Assembly: GCA_029077825.1 (NCBI GenBank)
Contig: JAQNCT010000010.1
Location: 1 to 62,570 of the forward strand
Direction of reading: 5' to 3'
DNA: 62,570 bases
DNA from: Acidocella sp.
GTDB lineage: Bacteria; Pseudomonadota; Alphaproteobacteria; Acetobacterales; Acetobacteraceae
Shown piece after piece: positions 8,454-18,200 of this stretch. Each line of letters opens with the position of its first letter. Position 1 is the stretch's first letter. The position numbers were made by a program, and so were the translations under genes. The notes below the pieces were generated by a model that did not search any database, was not told the DNA's origin, and saw only the letters and a list, made by a program, of their open reading frames with translations.

Positions 8454-8478
8454 AGAAAAACCGCGAGTTTTTCTTTTT
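8454..8478. terminator. AT-rich hairpin, likely bidirectional terminator
   Basis: A perfect 8-bp stem (8454-8461 with 8467-8474, 5-nt loop) consists mostly of A on one side and T on the other and runs on into further T residues. It lies about 60 nt after the sensor kinase stop and ahead of the DUF707 gene. The low GC of the stem makes it a weak to moderate terminator. Confidence 0.45.
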
Positions 8479-8517
8479 ACTGACGAATCATCATCAAGAG
8501 TTGAGGGCTCTCAGTCA

Positions 8518-9687
8518 TTGCAGCAATTTGAAATGATCAATCCGAATTTCATCCATGCCCTGCGGACCGGCTTCGGGAGTTACGTCTGTTATGATTTGAC
8601 GCAGAATATTCTTTATCATCTTGAACCCGAGCTGATAACCGGCAGCGAATATCTGATTTGCTTGCGGTTCAATAAATGGCGTGAACCCGAGATTTTTTGT
8701 ACCAGCGGCAGTGTTGAAATCGCCTCGTGCAACATTTTTCGTCAGTTTGAAGTCGCCGTTGAACAAAGCGGCCCGCACCACATCAGCCTTAAAACCCCTA
8801 GCGGCTATATTTCAGCGCACAATGACCGGCAGTTCAGCTTTGATGCCGCCATAGTCTCTGAGTCAGAGACTTTTCAGCCGGAGCAACAAGCGTTCGTTCG
8901 CGCGTACGCGGGGATCAAAAAACGGCCACCCAGCCGTTTCGCCATTTTCACGGCGGCTGGTGATAACCACAATGTCAAATCATGGATGGCGCAGGCCGAG
9001 TTGCGCCAATTTGACCTTATCATTGTGTATTATGGCGACCACCCGGAGACCGCCGATCAACTTAAATCAATGGCCGATGTTTTCATCGAAGATAACGGCA
9101 GCAAGTGGCAAATTTTAAAACGCCTGTATGGCAGCCAGCCTCGGTTGTTTAGCGCCTATGATTATATTTTAGTGTCCGATGACGATCTCATCTGGTCAAC
9201 ACTCGATATCAACCGTGCTTTCAGCTTGGCCAAGGATTTTGACCTATGGGTCTGTCAGCCGGCGTTTGACCCAGCCGGGAAGGTCTCCTTCACGTTGAAT
9301 CTGGCGCAACCCGGCGCCCATACGTTGCGCTACACCAACTATGTTGAAACCACCTGTCCGATTTTCCACGAACGCAAGCTTGCAGAATTCATGCAGATTT
9401 ACGATGGCAAGCTCGCAGGTTGGGGTGTCGATTTCTGGTTCATGCACGTCTTTGGCCACGGTGCGAATTTCAAGGTGGCCGTGCTGGACGCGGTAGTCAC
9501 CCTGAATCCGCATGATGCCACCAAAGCTGACGGGCTGCGCGAAATTGACAAGCTGCAGTCGGCCACCGACCGTGAACGCGACTGGCTGGACACAGCTAAG
9601 CGCTACAACATCGAGCGACGCGTTCAGCGCACCTTCGGTTGGGTCACCCTGGACCCCTTTGCCATCGCCACTAAAAAGAATTTCTAG
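8518..9687 (+). CDS. DUF707 family protein, GT-A-like fold suspected
   Basis: 389-residue cytoplasmic protein. The C-terminal two thirds resemble DUF707: FAIFTAAGDNHNVKSW, DLIIVYYGDH, then YDYILVSDDDLIW, with a DDD motif like the metal site of GT-A glycosyltransferases, followed by WVCQPAF and GWGVDFWF. The first 120 residues look like a separate beta-rich region without a family I recognise. TTG 8518 has a GAGGG ribosome site 10 nt upstream; ATG 8533 is the alternative. It stands alone between a terminator and the sulfur operon in DNA visibly richer in A+T than its neighbours, so it may have been acquired. A glycosyltransferase role is inference. Confidence 0.7.
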   Translation: MQQFEMINPNFIHALRTGFGSYVCYDLTQNILYHLEPELITGSEYLICLRFNKWREPEIFCTSGSVEIASCNIFRQFEVAVEQSGPHHISLKTPSGYISAHNDRQFSFDAAIVSESETFQPEQQAFVRAYAGIKKRPPSRFAIFTAAGDNHNVKSWMAQAELRQFDLIIVYYGDHPETADQLKSMADVFIEDNGSKWQILKRLYGSQPRLFSAYDYILVSDDDLIWSTLDINRAFSLAKDFDLWVCQPAFDPAGKVSFTLNLAQPGAHTLRYTNYVETTCPIFHERKLAEFMQIYDGKLAGWGVDFWFMHVFGHGANFKVAVLDAVVTLNPHDATKADGLREIDKLQSATDRERDWLDTAKRYNIERRVQRTFGWVTLDPFAIATKKNF

Positions 9688-9727
9688 TGAAATGGCGCCG
9701 GAAACGCCGGAAGGGGTGAGACCGGAA

Positions 9728-9757
9728 TTGTTCACGGCTCGAATTTTTTAGTATATA
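9728..9757 (+). promoter_or_regulatory. Possible promoter of the sulfate-reduction operon
   Basis: A TTGTTC box (9728-9733) and TATATT box (9752-9757) are 18 nt apart, inside a strikingly AT-rich stretch (9741-9820) just before the five-gene cysteine/siroheme operon. No operator could be recognised. The gap 9688-9843 otherwise holds only a short hairpin after the DUF707 stop. Confidence 0.3.
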
Positions 9758-9843
9758 TTTTTATGTTTTAAGTTTATTATACAATAATTTTTTTATTTTA
9801 CGCTGTGTATTGCCTGTTTGTAAAAAATCCTTTTCTTAGTCTT

Positions 9844-10419
9844 ATGATTCCCATTGCCCTCGACCCCAAATACGCCCGTGTCGCCGTCGCCGGTAATGGC
9901 CAGTTGGCTTTGCGCAGACTGCGTGCCCTGCGAACCGCAGGGGCTGCAGAAGCGTTGCTGTTTGCTGACACGCCCATCCCAGAACTGCTTGCCGAAGCCG
10001 GTTTGTACCGGCTGCCCGCGTTGCCGAATGATGCTGACCTCATGCATCTGCACGCGCTTTGGATTGTGGATCTGACAGCACAAGCTGCTCAGGACCTCGC
10101 CGAGCGGGCGCGGGCACTGCGGGTGTTAGTGAATTTGGAGGATACATCGGCGTTTTGTGATTTTCACTCGGTCGCCGAGGTCCGTCGTGGTGACCTGTTG
10201 TTGACGGTTTCCACTAATGGCGCAGTGCCTGGGTTGGCGGGCGCCATTCGTCGCAATCTGGAAGGCTGCTTTACCCAGGAATGGGCCGCTCGAGTGGTGG
10301 AAATTGCCACCCTGCGTGAAGGTTGGCGCGCCGAGGGCCTGGGCATGCCGGAGACGGCAAAGCGCATCAACGCGCTGGTTGATGAGCGCGGCTGGCTCGC
10401 TTGCCCAAAATTCAAATAA
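9844..10419 (+). CDS. Precorrin-2 dehydrogenase/sirohydrochlorin ferrochelatase-like protein (CysG N-domain)
   Basis: 191-residue protein matching the N-terminal half of siroheme synthase CysG (Met8p-like). It would oxidise precorrin-2 with NAD and insert iron to make siroheme, the cofactor of sulfite reductase. Visible are the Rossmann stretch VAVAGNGQLALRR, NLEDTSAFCDF (the conserved Asp/Cys-Asp-Phe region) and RRGDLLLTVSTNG, followed by the helical dimer domain. ATG 9844 is the natural start; a GTG at 9805 has no support. It opens the operon whose last gene is cobA, so the two halves of siroheme synthase are split and placed at opposite ends. Confidence 0.82.
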   Translation: MIPIALDPKYARVAVAGNGQLALRRLRALRTAGAAEALLFADTPIPELLAEAGLYRLPALPNDADLMHLHALWIVDLTAQAAQDLAERARALRVLVNLEDTSAFCDFHSVAEVRRGDLLLTVSTNGAVPGLAGAIRRNLEGCFTQEWAARVVEIATLREGWRAEGLGMPETAKRINALVDERGWLACPKFK

Positions 10420-10446
10420 AATCTCTATCTTTTTCAAGGTTTTGAT

Positions 10447-12198
10447 ATGTCCAAACTAACCACCGTTCCCAATTCAGCACCGTTTGCGCCCGAGCAAATT
10501 CAGGCTCTGAACAACGTCATCGGCAATGTTTCACTTGTGCAGCGCGCCTGGCTTTCAGGTTTCCTGGCCGGGCTGGATGCGGCGGAAGCCAAACCTGCCA
10601 TTCCCGCTGCGCCGCCGACGGAAAAGCTGAAGCTGACCATTTTATACGCCACCGAATCTGGTAATGCCGAGGCGCTCGCCGCCCAGGTTCGCCAGGATGC
10701 GATCAAGCGCGGTTTCGCGCCAAAGGTGCTGGACATGGGCGATGCGACAGTTGACCAGCTCAAAAGCGCTGGCAGCATCCTCGCCATCGTCTCCACCTGG
10801 GGAGACGGCGAACCCCCGCAGCGCGCCGCGCCGTTTCTGCGTGCCTTTATGAGCGACGCTGCCCCGCGCCTGGAAGGTGTAAAATTTGCGGTCTTGGCAC
10901 TTGGTGATTCCTCCTATGCGCAGTTCTGCGAAACCGGCAAACAGGTTGACGCCCGCTTCGCAGCACTTGGCGCCATTCGCGCTGCTTACCGCGTTGACCT
11001 TGACCTCGATTACGAGGCGCCGGCCAAGAGCTGGATTGCTACGACGCTCGAGATGCTGGCGCCCAAGGATGCTAGTTCGGTCATTCACGTTGATTTTCAA
11101 AAGTCAGTTACGGCAGAGGCCGCATCAAAAACCTCGCCCTACGCTGCGGAAATATCCGCGCATCACAAGCTTACATCAGAGCGTGCGGACAGTGAGACGT
11201 TCCATGTTGAACTCTCGCTGGCTGGCTCTGGCATCACCTACGAGCCGGGTGACGCGCTTGCTATCGTGCCACAAAACGATCCGGCTTTGGTATCAGATAT
11301 TATTGCCAAGCTTGGTATGCCGCATGACCCTGACCTGACCGAAGCTCTCACCAGCCGCTACGATATCACCACGCTGACGGCCAGGCAGATGAAGGATTTT
11401 GCGGCGCTTACCAAGAATGTCGCGCTGGGTGCGCTTGCTGATGATGTTGCCAAACGCAGCGAATTTTTGGCGGGGCGGCAGATGATTGATCTTTTGGAGA
11501 ATTTTCCGAGCACCATCGATCCAGAGTCTTTTACCAGCCTGCTGCGGCCCCTGGCCCCGCGCTATTACTCGATCGCGTCATCACAAAAGGCTGTTGCTGA
11601 GGAAGCCCATCTCACCATCGCACGCCTGGCTTATGAAAGCGCTGGCCGCTCGCGCAAGGGTGTTGCATCAACGCTGGTATCTGACCGCCGCAAAACCGGC
11701 GGCCTCCTCGACGTATTCGTCAAGCCCAATCAGCATTTCCGGTTGCCGAAGGATTCTGCCGCCCCGATCGTGATGATCGGCGCTGGGACCGGTATTGCAC
11801 CGTATCGGAGTTTTTTGCAGGAGCGCGAAGCCACCGGGGCCAAGGGTAAAAGCTGGCTAATCTTCGGCCATCGGCATTTTCTATATGATTTTCTCTATCA
11901 ACTTGAAATCCAGGCATGGCTGAAAGCTGGTGTTCTATCACGGCTTGACCTTGCTACCTCACGCGACCAACCGGAAAAACGCTATGTGCAGCATGTGCTT
12001 TGGGAGCAGCGTAGCGACTTGCGCAAGCAGCTTGATAAAGGTGCCACCCTATATCTGTGTGGAGATGCCAAGCACATGGCCCGCGATGTTGATGCCACCC
12101 TGCAGCGCATTCTAGCTGACGGTAAGAATGAGGCCGTCGGCCAGGTTGCGCTGGATGCGTTGATCACTGCCGGGCGTTACAAGAAAGATGTTTATTAA
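10447..12198 (+). CDS. cysJ: Sulfite reductase [NADPH] flavoprotein alpha-component
   Basis: 583-residue diflavin reductase passing electrons from NADPH through FAD and FMN to the sulfite reductase hemoprotein. Flavodoxin domain: residues about 61-205 (LYATESGNAEALA, STWGDGEPP, LGDSSYAQFC). FAD domain: about 225-435, with RYYSIASS at 372-379 and the RKGVASTL loop. NADPH domain: GAGTGIAPYR at 445-454, LIFGHR, LYLCGDAKHMARDV and the C-terminal DVY. The length fits CysJ (about 600). Its stop overlaps the cysH start by one base (TAATG), so expression is coupled. Located in the cytoplasm as part of the CysJI complex. Confidence 0.93.
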   Translation: MSKLTTVPNSAPFAPEQIQALNNVIGNVSLVQRAWLSGFLAGLDAAEAKPAIPAAPPTEKLKLTILYATESGNAEALAAQVRQDAIKRGFAPKVLDMGDATVDQLKSAGSILAIVSTWGDGEPPQRAAPFLRAFMSDAAPRLEGVKFAVLALGDSSYAQFCETGKQVDARFAALGAIRAAYRVDLDLDYEAPAKSWIATTLEMLAPKDASSVIHVDFQKSVTAEAASKTSPYAAEISAHHKLTSERADSETFHVELSLAGSGITYEPGDALAIVPQNDPALVSDIIAKLGMPHDPDLTEALTSRYDITTLTARQMKDFAALTKNVALGALADDVAKRSEFLAGRQMIDLLENFPSTIDPESFTSLLRPLAPRYYSIASSQKAVAEEAHLTIARLAYESAGRSRKGVASTLVSDRRKTGGLLDVFVKPNQHFRLPKDSAAPIVMIGAGTGIAPYRSFLQEREATGAKGKSWLIFGHRHFLYDFLYQLEIQAWLKAGVLSRLDLATSRDQPEKRYVQHVLWEQRSDLRKQLDKGATLYLCGDAKHMARDVDATLQRILADGKNEAVGQVALDALITAGRYKKDVY

Positions 12199-12875
12199 TG
12201 CTGGATTTTTTGAATTCAGTACCGGCTGAAATCGGGCTTGAAAACGCCATTCTGAAACGCTTTGCCGGTAAAATTGCGTTGGTCTCGGCGTTCGGTACCG
12301 AATCCGCCATTGTGCTGCACATGGTTGCAAGCATTGACCGTTCATTGCCGGTTATTTTTCTCGACACGTTGAAGATGTTTCCTGAAACTTTGGCCTACCG
12401 CGATGATCTGACCGCTAGACTTGGTCTAACCAATGTTCATAGCCTGCGCCCGGATGCTTCGCAATTGGCCGCCTATGACCCGGACGAAAAATTGTGGCAA
12501 AACGACCCTGATACCTGCTGCGCCATCCGTAAATCCAACCCGCTGGATGCAGCACTTAATGGTATGCAAGCCTGGATTACCGGCCGCAAACGTTCGCAGG
12601 GCGGTGCGCGCGCCAATTTGCAATTTCTGGAACCAGGCCCTGACAACCGGGTGACTGTGAACCCGCTGGCTTTATGGGATGATGCGCAAATCGCTACGTA
12701 TTTTGAAACCCATAATCTACCGCGCCACCCTTTGCAGGCGCAAGGCTACGCCTCAGTTGGCTGCATGAACTGTACCCTCCGCACCGGCGAGACCGCCGAT
12801 AAACGCGCCGGCCGTTGGGCCGGGCTGAACAAAACAGAATGCGGCATTCACCTGCCGCGCCTTGCTATAGCATAA
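12198..12875 (+). CDS. cysH: Phosphoadenylyl/adenylyl-sulfate reductase, iron-sulfur type
   Basis: 225-residue reductase that converts activated sulfate to sulfite. The PP-loop-like N-terminus (LVSAFGTESAIVLHM) and active-site Cys215 (ECGIHL) are present. It also has Cys107-Cys108 (DTCCAIRK) and Cys189/Cys192 (GCMNCT). This CC...CxxC signature ligates a [4Fe-4S] cluster and marks APS reductases, which use adenylyl sulfate directly; the E. coli PAPS reductase lacks it. Substrate preference is therefore inferred as APS. It is coupled to cysJ upstream, and cysI follows 14 nt later. Sulfate adenylyltransferase is not in the window. Confidence 0.92.
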   Translation: MLDFLNSVPAEIGLENAILKRFAGKIALVSAFGTESAIVLHMVASIDRSLPVIFLDTLKMFPETLAYRDDLTARLGLTNVHSLRPDASQLAAYDPDEKLWQNDPDTCCAIRKSNPLDAALNGMQAWITGRKRSQGGARANLQFLEPGPDNRVTVNPLALWDDAQIATYFETHNLPRHPLQAQGYASVGCMNCTLRTGETADKRAGRWAGLNKTECGIHLPRLAIA

Positions 12876-12889
12876 CTCACGAGCTGGAC

Positions 12890-14542
12890 ATGACCGATAA
12901 AGTTAAACTTGCGCATAATGAGACCATCAAAACCAACAGCCGCTATTTGCGCGGCACCTTGGCGGAAGGACTGTCAGCCACGGCGTCTGGCGCCATTTCG
13001 GAGGATGATCAGCAACTAATCAAATTCCACGGCATTTATTTGCAGGATGACCGCGACCTGCGTGCTGAACGCGCCAAGCGTAAGCTCGACAAAGCCTACA
13101 GCTTCATGGCCCGCTTACGTGTTCCGGGCGGCGTGCTTTCCGCTGAACAATATTTAGCCATGGACAAGTTAGCCGATGAGCGTGGCAACCATACGCTGCG
13201 CCTTACCACCCGTCAGTCGATTCAGTTTCACGGCGTGATCAAATCTAACCTGCGCCCTGCATTGCGCCAGATAGACTCAGTTTTGCTCGACACCATTGCA
13301 GCCTGCGGCGATGTCAACCGTAATGTGATGTGCACGCCAAACGAATTTATCTCGCCCATCTATGCCACAGCGGAACAGACCGCGCGTGATATCAGCAATC
13401 ATCTATTGCCGCACAGCAACGCTTGGCGTGAAATTTTTATCGATGGCGAGCAAGTGACAAAGGAGCCTGAGAACGAACCCATTTACGGTCTCACCTATTT
13501 GCCACGTAAATTCAAAATCGCTATCGCAGTACCACCGCAGAATGATACAGATGTGTTCGCGCATGACCTCAGCTATATCGCCATCGTCAAAAATGATGCC
13601 GTCGTAGGCTATAACATCGTCGTCGGCGGCGGTATGGGCGCCACCCATGGCGATGCTGAAACCTATCCTCTGGTCGGACAGATCATCGGCTTCTGCACGG
13701 TTGCCAATGCACCATTGGTGGCCGAGGCTGTGGTCACTACCCAGCGCGATTTTGGCAACCGTTCTTACCGCCGCCGGGCTCGTTTGAAATACACAATCGA
13801 GGACCGTGGCCTTGAATGGTTTACCGCTGAGGTCAACAATCGCCTTGCCACCAAGCTACAACCCGCCCGCCCTTATAAATTTACTGGCAATGGTGACCGT
13901 ATGGGCTGGGAAACCGGTGTCGATGGCCGCCATCATCTCACTTTGTTTATTGAGAATGGTCGCGTCGCGGATGTGGGCACCTGGCGTTTGAAATCGGCGT
14001 TCGTGAAGATTGCTAAAACTCACGATATTTCATTCATTATTACGCCCAACCAAAATATCATTATCGCCCGCGCCACTGATGCCGCCCGCAAAGACATCGA
14101 AGCCACCCTGGCGGACCATGGCGTACCACTGCGCGGCTCCCTACTGCGTGAATCCGCCATGGCCTGCGTAGCCTTACCAACTTGTGCGCTTGCCCTGACG
14201 GAAAGTGAGCGCTACCTGCCAAGCTTGATCACCAAATTTGATGCGCTCCTCGCTGAAAATGGCCTGGATACGCAATCCATCACGGTACGCATGACCGGTT
14301 GCCCAAATGGTTGCGCCCGCCCTTACATTGCCGAAATCGGCATGGTCGGCCGCAACCCTGGTAAATACAATCTGCATCTTGGCGGCGCACATGATGGTTC
14401 ACGTGTGGCGAAAATGGTGAAAGAGGATGCTGATGAGCAAACTATCCTCAATACACTCGCACCGTTGTTCGCAAACTATGCCAAAAATCGCAACAAAGAC
14501 GAATATTTTGGAGATTTCTACCTCCGAACGGAAGCAGCCTGA
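12890..14542 (+). CDS. cysI: Sulfite reductase hemoprotein beta-component
   Basis: 550-residue siroheme and [4Fe-4S] protein reducing sulfite to sulfide with six electrons from CysJ. Cluster cysteines are Cys426, Cys432, Cys471 and Cys475 (ALPTCALAL, TGCPNGCARP), with the same spacing as in E. coli CysI. Siroheme-contacting segments such as LRLTTRQSIQFHG and GDVNRNVMC are intact, as is the internal repeat of the family. ATG 12890 was chosen because it begins the family-like N-terminus (LAHNETIKTNSRYLRG); the open frame runs back to 12815 only inside cysH. cobA starts 2 nt after the stop. Confidence 0.95.
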   Translation: MTDKVKLAHNETIKTNSRYLRGTLAEGLSATASGAISEDDQQLIKFHGIYLQDDRDLRAERAKRKLDKAYSFMARLRVPGGVLSAEQYLAMDKLADERGNHTLRLTTRQSIQFHGVIKSNLRPALRQIDSVLLDTIAACGDVNRNVMCTPNEFISPIYATAEQTARDISNHLLPHSNAWREIFIDGEQVTKEPENEPIYGLTYLPRKFKIAIAVPPQNDTDVFAHDLSYIAIVKNDAVVGYNIVVGGGMGATHGDAETYPLVGQIIGFCTVANAPLVAEAVVTTQRDFGNRSYRRRARLKYTIEDRGLEWFTAEVNNRLATKLQPARPYKFTGNGDRMGWETGVDGRHHLTLFIENGRVADVGTWRLKSAFVKIAKTHDISFIITPNQNIIIARATDAARKDIEATLADHGVPLRGSLLRESAMACVALPTCALALTESERYLPSLITKFDALLAENGLDTQSITVRMTGCPNGCARPYIAEIGMVGRNPGKYNLHLGGAHDGSRVAKMVKEDADEQTILNTLAPLFANYAKNRNKDEYFGDFYLRTEAA

Positions 14543-14544
14543 GC

Positions 14545-15297
14545 ATGTCAGCGCGGGTATTCCTCATCGGGGCGGGGCCGGGTGACCCTGATCTGCTCAC
14601 CATCAAAGCTCACCGGCTTTTGCAATCGGCGGATGTGATTTTGCACGATAGTCTCGTCGATAAGCGCATCCTGGCACTTGCCGCGGATCATGCCGAACTC
14701 GTCGATGTCGGTAAACGTTGCGGCAAACATTCCGCCACTCAAGCCACGATCAACAAACTCCTTGTTAGTTACGCTCGCACCGGTCAAATCATCGTCCGCC
14801 TCAAAGGTGGTGACCCGATGATTTTTGGCCGCGCCACCGAAGAATTGCAATGCCTACAGGCAGCTGATATCTGTTGCGAAATTATCCCCGGCATTACCGC
14901 TGCCACTGCCGCGGCTGCCTCTTTACAGCACTCGCTCACCCAGAGAGGCATTGCGCGGTCTCTGCACTTCCTCACCGGACATGGTGCCGAAGGTGGTTTG
15001 CCGAAGCATGACTGGGTTTCACTCACCCGTACTGGCGGGACACTCGTGATCTACATGGGCAGCCAAACGATTGCGGGCCTCGCTTCACACCTCATCGAAG
15101 CGGGTATGAACCCAGCCATGCCGGCCATTGCAGTGGAGAATGCCAGCTTACCGGAGCAAACTATCACCATTGCGACCATCAGCACCCTTCCAAACAGGCT
15201 GAGCCGCCCTACCGGGCCCACCATTCTCCTCATTGGTGAGGCTATGGGAAACAAGGAAGAGGCTGCGGTTGCCGCGGCGCAGTTGGTGGCGGGTTAG
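14545..15297 (+). CDS. cobA: Uroporphyrinogen-III C-methyltransferase
   Basis: 250-residue SAM-dependent methyltransferase making precorrin-2 from uroporphyrinogen III, the branch into siroheme. Motifs are FLIGAGPGDPDLLT at the N-terminus, VRLKGGDPMIFGR, EIIPGITAATAAAA and VIYMG. It lies at the end of the sulfate-reduction operon, 2 nt after cysI, supplying siroheme together with the split CysG N-domain protein at the operon start. Its TAG stop overlaps the stop of the convergent glgX::malQ gene (15294-15297), leaving no room for a terminator between them. Confidence 0.94.
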   Translation: MSARVFLIGAGPGDPDLLTIKAHRLLQSADVILHDSLVDKRILALAADHAELVDVGKRCGKHSATQATINKLLVSYARTGQIIVRLKGGDPMIFGRATEELQCLQAADICCEIIPGITAATAAAASLQHSLTQRGIARSLHFLTGHGAEGGLPKHDWVSLTRTGGTLVIYMGSQTIAGLASHLIEAGMNPAMPAIAVENASLPEQTITIATISTLPNRLSRPTGPTILLIGEAMGNKEEAAVAAAQLVAG

Positions 15298-18200
15298 ATT
15301 CGGCTGCGCAGGGCTTCAAAACTGCGCAACGCCCGGTTGCTTGAAAATAATTCTTCGACGGTCAGAGATAATAAGTGCTGCCAATTAGGCCGCTCTAAAT
15401 TAGTGCCGGGAAGATTTTGGCTTGCAATTTCCCCAGCAATATCCTCTGCCTGTACCATCAGCAGGGTCGAAGGGGCAGCCGTAAGCCAATGATGAATTGC
15501 GGCAAGCATTACTTCTGATAACTCATTCTCGCATGTCTCAGGTACCGCAATCGCGTCTTTCATCAGCGCATTCATCAGCGCGATTTTTTCACGCGCCCGA
15601 TCATTTTGTTGGTGCGTAGCTGTCTCATCATCAATCAAACCCAGCGCCAAACGCTCAGTAATATCGGCACCTTGCCACCAGCCTGCCAATGGCGGCAAAT
15701 CATGTGTGGCAACACAGCAGAGCGATTGTGCTGGATAGTCGCGGGGCGAGCGAAAAGCACCGTCCGTGCGTTCCAGCATCATCACGCGGTAGCTTAGAAT
15801 TTTCGCATCGGCCAAAAATGTGCGTAGCCCGTCCGGCACAGTGCCAAGGTCTTCTCCGACAATCACACAGCGAGCTTGCTGGCTAGCCAATGCGACGTGC
15901 CCTACAAGCTCGCCCAGCGGGTATTTCACGTAAGCGCCATCTTTCGCCGAGCCGCCGTCAGGTACCCAAAAGAGCCTCGCCAAACCGAGGACATGGTCAA
16001 TCCGCAACGCTCCGGCATGGCGCATATTGGCACACAGCATAGCCCTGAATGATGCATAATTTGTTCGACGCAAAGCTAGGGGATTCGGCGGCGGCAGGTT
16101 CCATACCTGACCAAGCGGCCCCAGCGGATCAGGCGGTGCGCCAATTGAAACACCGTGTGCTAATATATCCTGGTTGGACCAAGCCTCGGCGCCATCGGGT
16201 GCACAACCAACGGCTAAATCCCGATAAAGCCCCAAGCCAAGACCAGACTCCCGCGCAGCCGCCGCAACACTACCAAGCTGCCGATCACACAAAAATTGCA
16301 AAAACATCGCGTAGCGCAATGCCTGTTTGTGGGCCTGGGCGAAGTTGCGCAGTTGTGCACTGTTGGGATCACGCAACCCGTCGGACCAATTTTGCCAGGG
16401 TATATTAGGGAAAATCTCTTCAATAGCTTGAAAAGCAGCAAATTTCTGGAGTTGTACGCCACCGCTAATAATAAAACCTTGAAACGCCTGAGCCATTGCA
16501 CAATCTGGCAGGCTTTGTATGGCCGATTCAAAATTAAAAAAAAGTGCTTTTAAAAATTTAGCCTTAGACAGCCAAATTCTCGGATAGTCGATCATATTAT
16601 CGGCAACACCAGCCTCCGCCATACAGGTAAGAAAATGCGCCGTTTCGGAAAATCCGGGAATGTCATTCAAGCTGCCGAGATCCAGATGGATCGGATCAAT
16701 ATATCGCCGGTCAGAAGGATGGTACGGACTAGCACGATCGCGATTGTTCGGAAATAACATGTGCAATGGTTGAATACCCACCGTGGCGGCACCATGCCGC
16801 CCGGCCGTGCGGACGAACGCCGTGAGTGTTCCAAAATCACCGATCTCAGAATGACTGGTACGTAGCGAATAGGTTTGCAGCGATATTCCATATCTCTGTT
16901 GTTGTTCGTTCGCTAGATAGCAATGCCGAGGCGCTACCGTGAGGTGGCAAATAATATCGGTCTTGCCTTCAAAATATGCTATGTAATGGCCAGGAGGAAG
17001 CCGCGGTAGTTCTAGCTTGAATATCCTCGCGTCGTGGCCAGGCGCAACAATCAATTTTTGGCTCGCCATTCTGCGAGGCGACAGCGTATCAACAATGTTA
17101 CCGGTTTCATCGCACAAGTGCAAACCATCGCACGGATAGGCTGCGAGGGTATCTTGCGTAATCGGTAAATAATTATCTTCGCCCTCATATACCATGTAAG
17201 ATAACGGCAGCAGCCTGCGGATTGATGCCTGGGAAACTTGTTCAAGACTAGCGCGAACATCTGCTGTTGTGCTGGCAGGCAGCCCCATGGCTTGTAGCAA
17301 AGCTTGTTGAGTATCTATCGAAACATGATGCTGATTCCCCGCAATGTCCCACCAGTCAGGTGCTATCCCTGCGGCGCTGGCAAGGTTGCTGAGTAAAGTC
17401 TCATGAGCAGCACTTTGGAGCGTAGCATTTGTCATCGGCGTGGTCGAAAATATTTCGCAAAAGAGCACAACCGAGCGAGGCGAAATTTGGACGGGATTAC
17501 CAGCCTCATTCAGTTCGTTCATCGCCGTGTCAAGCGCCTGTTGCCAGATATAATTATCACGAGCATCTGGTAATTTGAACATGATATTCTCTTTACCACG
17601 ATGCAGAACTACCGCGACACGATCAATATTTTGGCCATCGCCCGGGGCACTTAAAATAGCACTTAGCGTGTCATCGCCGGTGCTATTCCAGTCGTCTGGG
17701 TTGCATAGATGCCCGTGCGTTCCCCACCATTCAACATCGGGCAGCCCGCTATCATCAAATGCCGCCCCAGTTAAAAATTGATCGTTGTGCAATGCCGGAT
17801 GGGCCTTGCGCAAGGCAATCAAAGCGCGCGTAAAGGCCAGAAGATTATCGTCAGTGTGCGTCCAATCAAGCCAGGTCGTCTGATTATCCTGCGCGTATGC
17901 ATTATTATTGCCGCTCTGGCTAAAGCCAAATTCGCTGCCCATCGCAATCATCGGTGTACCTCGCGCCAGCAGCAATGTTGCTAACAGGTTGCGTTGGTCT
18001 CGATGACGTAGCGCTAAAATAACAGCATCGTCTGTAGGCCCTTCCACCCCATGATTCCAGGATTTATTATCATCGGTACCATCGCGGTTATGCTCGCCGT
18101 TTGCCTCATTATGCTTGAATTCATAACTGACCAGATCAGTCAAGGTAAAACCATCGTGCGCCGTAATAAAATTGATGCTGCGTGAAGGACGGTTTTTTTT

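Noticed and set aside
9741-9820. AT-rich run as a replication origin or attachment site
   Set aside because: No DnaA boxes, repeated iterons, direct repeats or integrase gene; a promoter region is the simpler reading.
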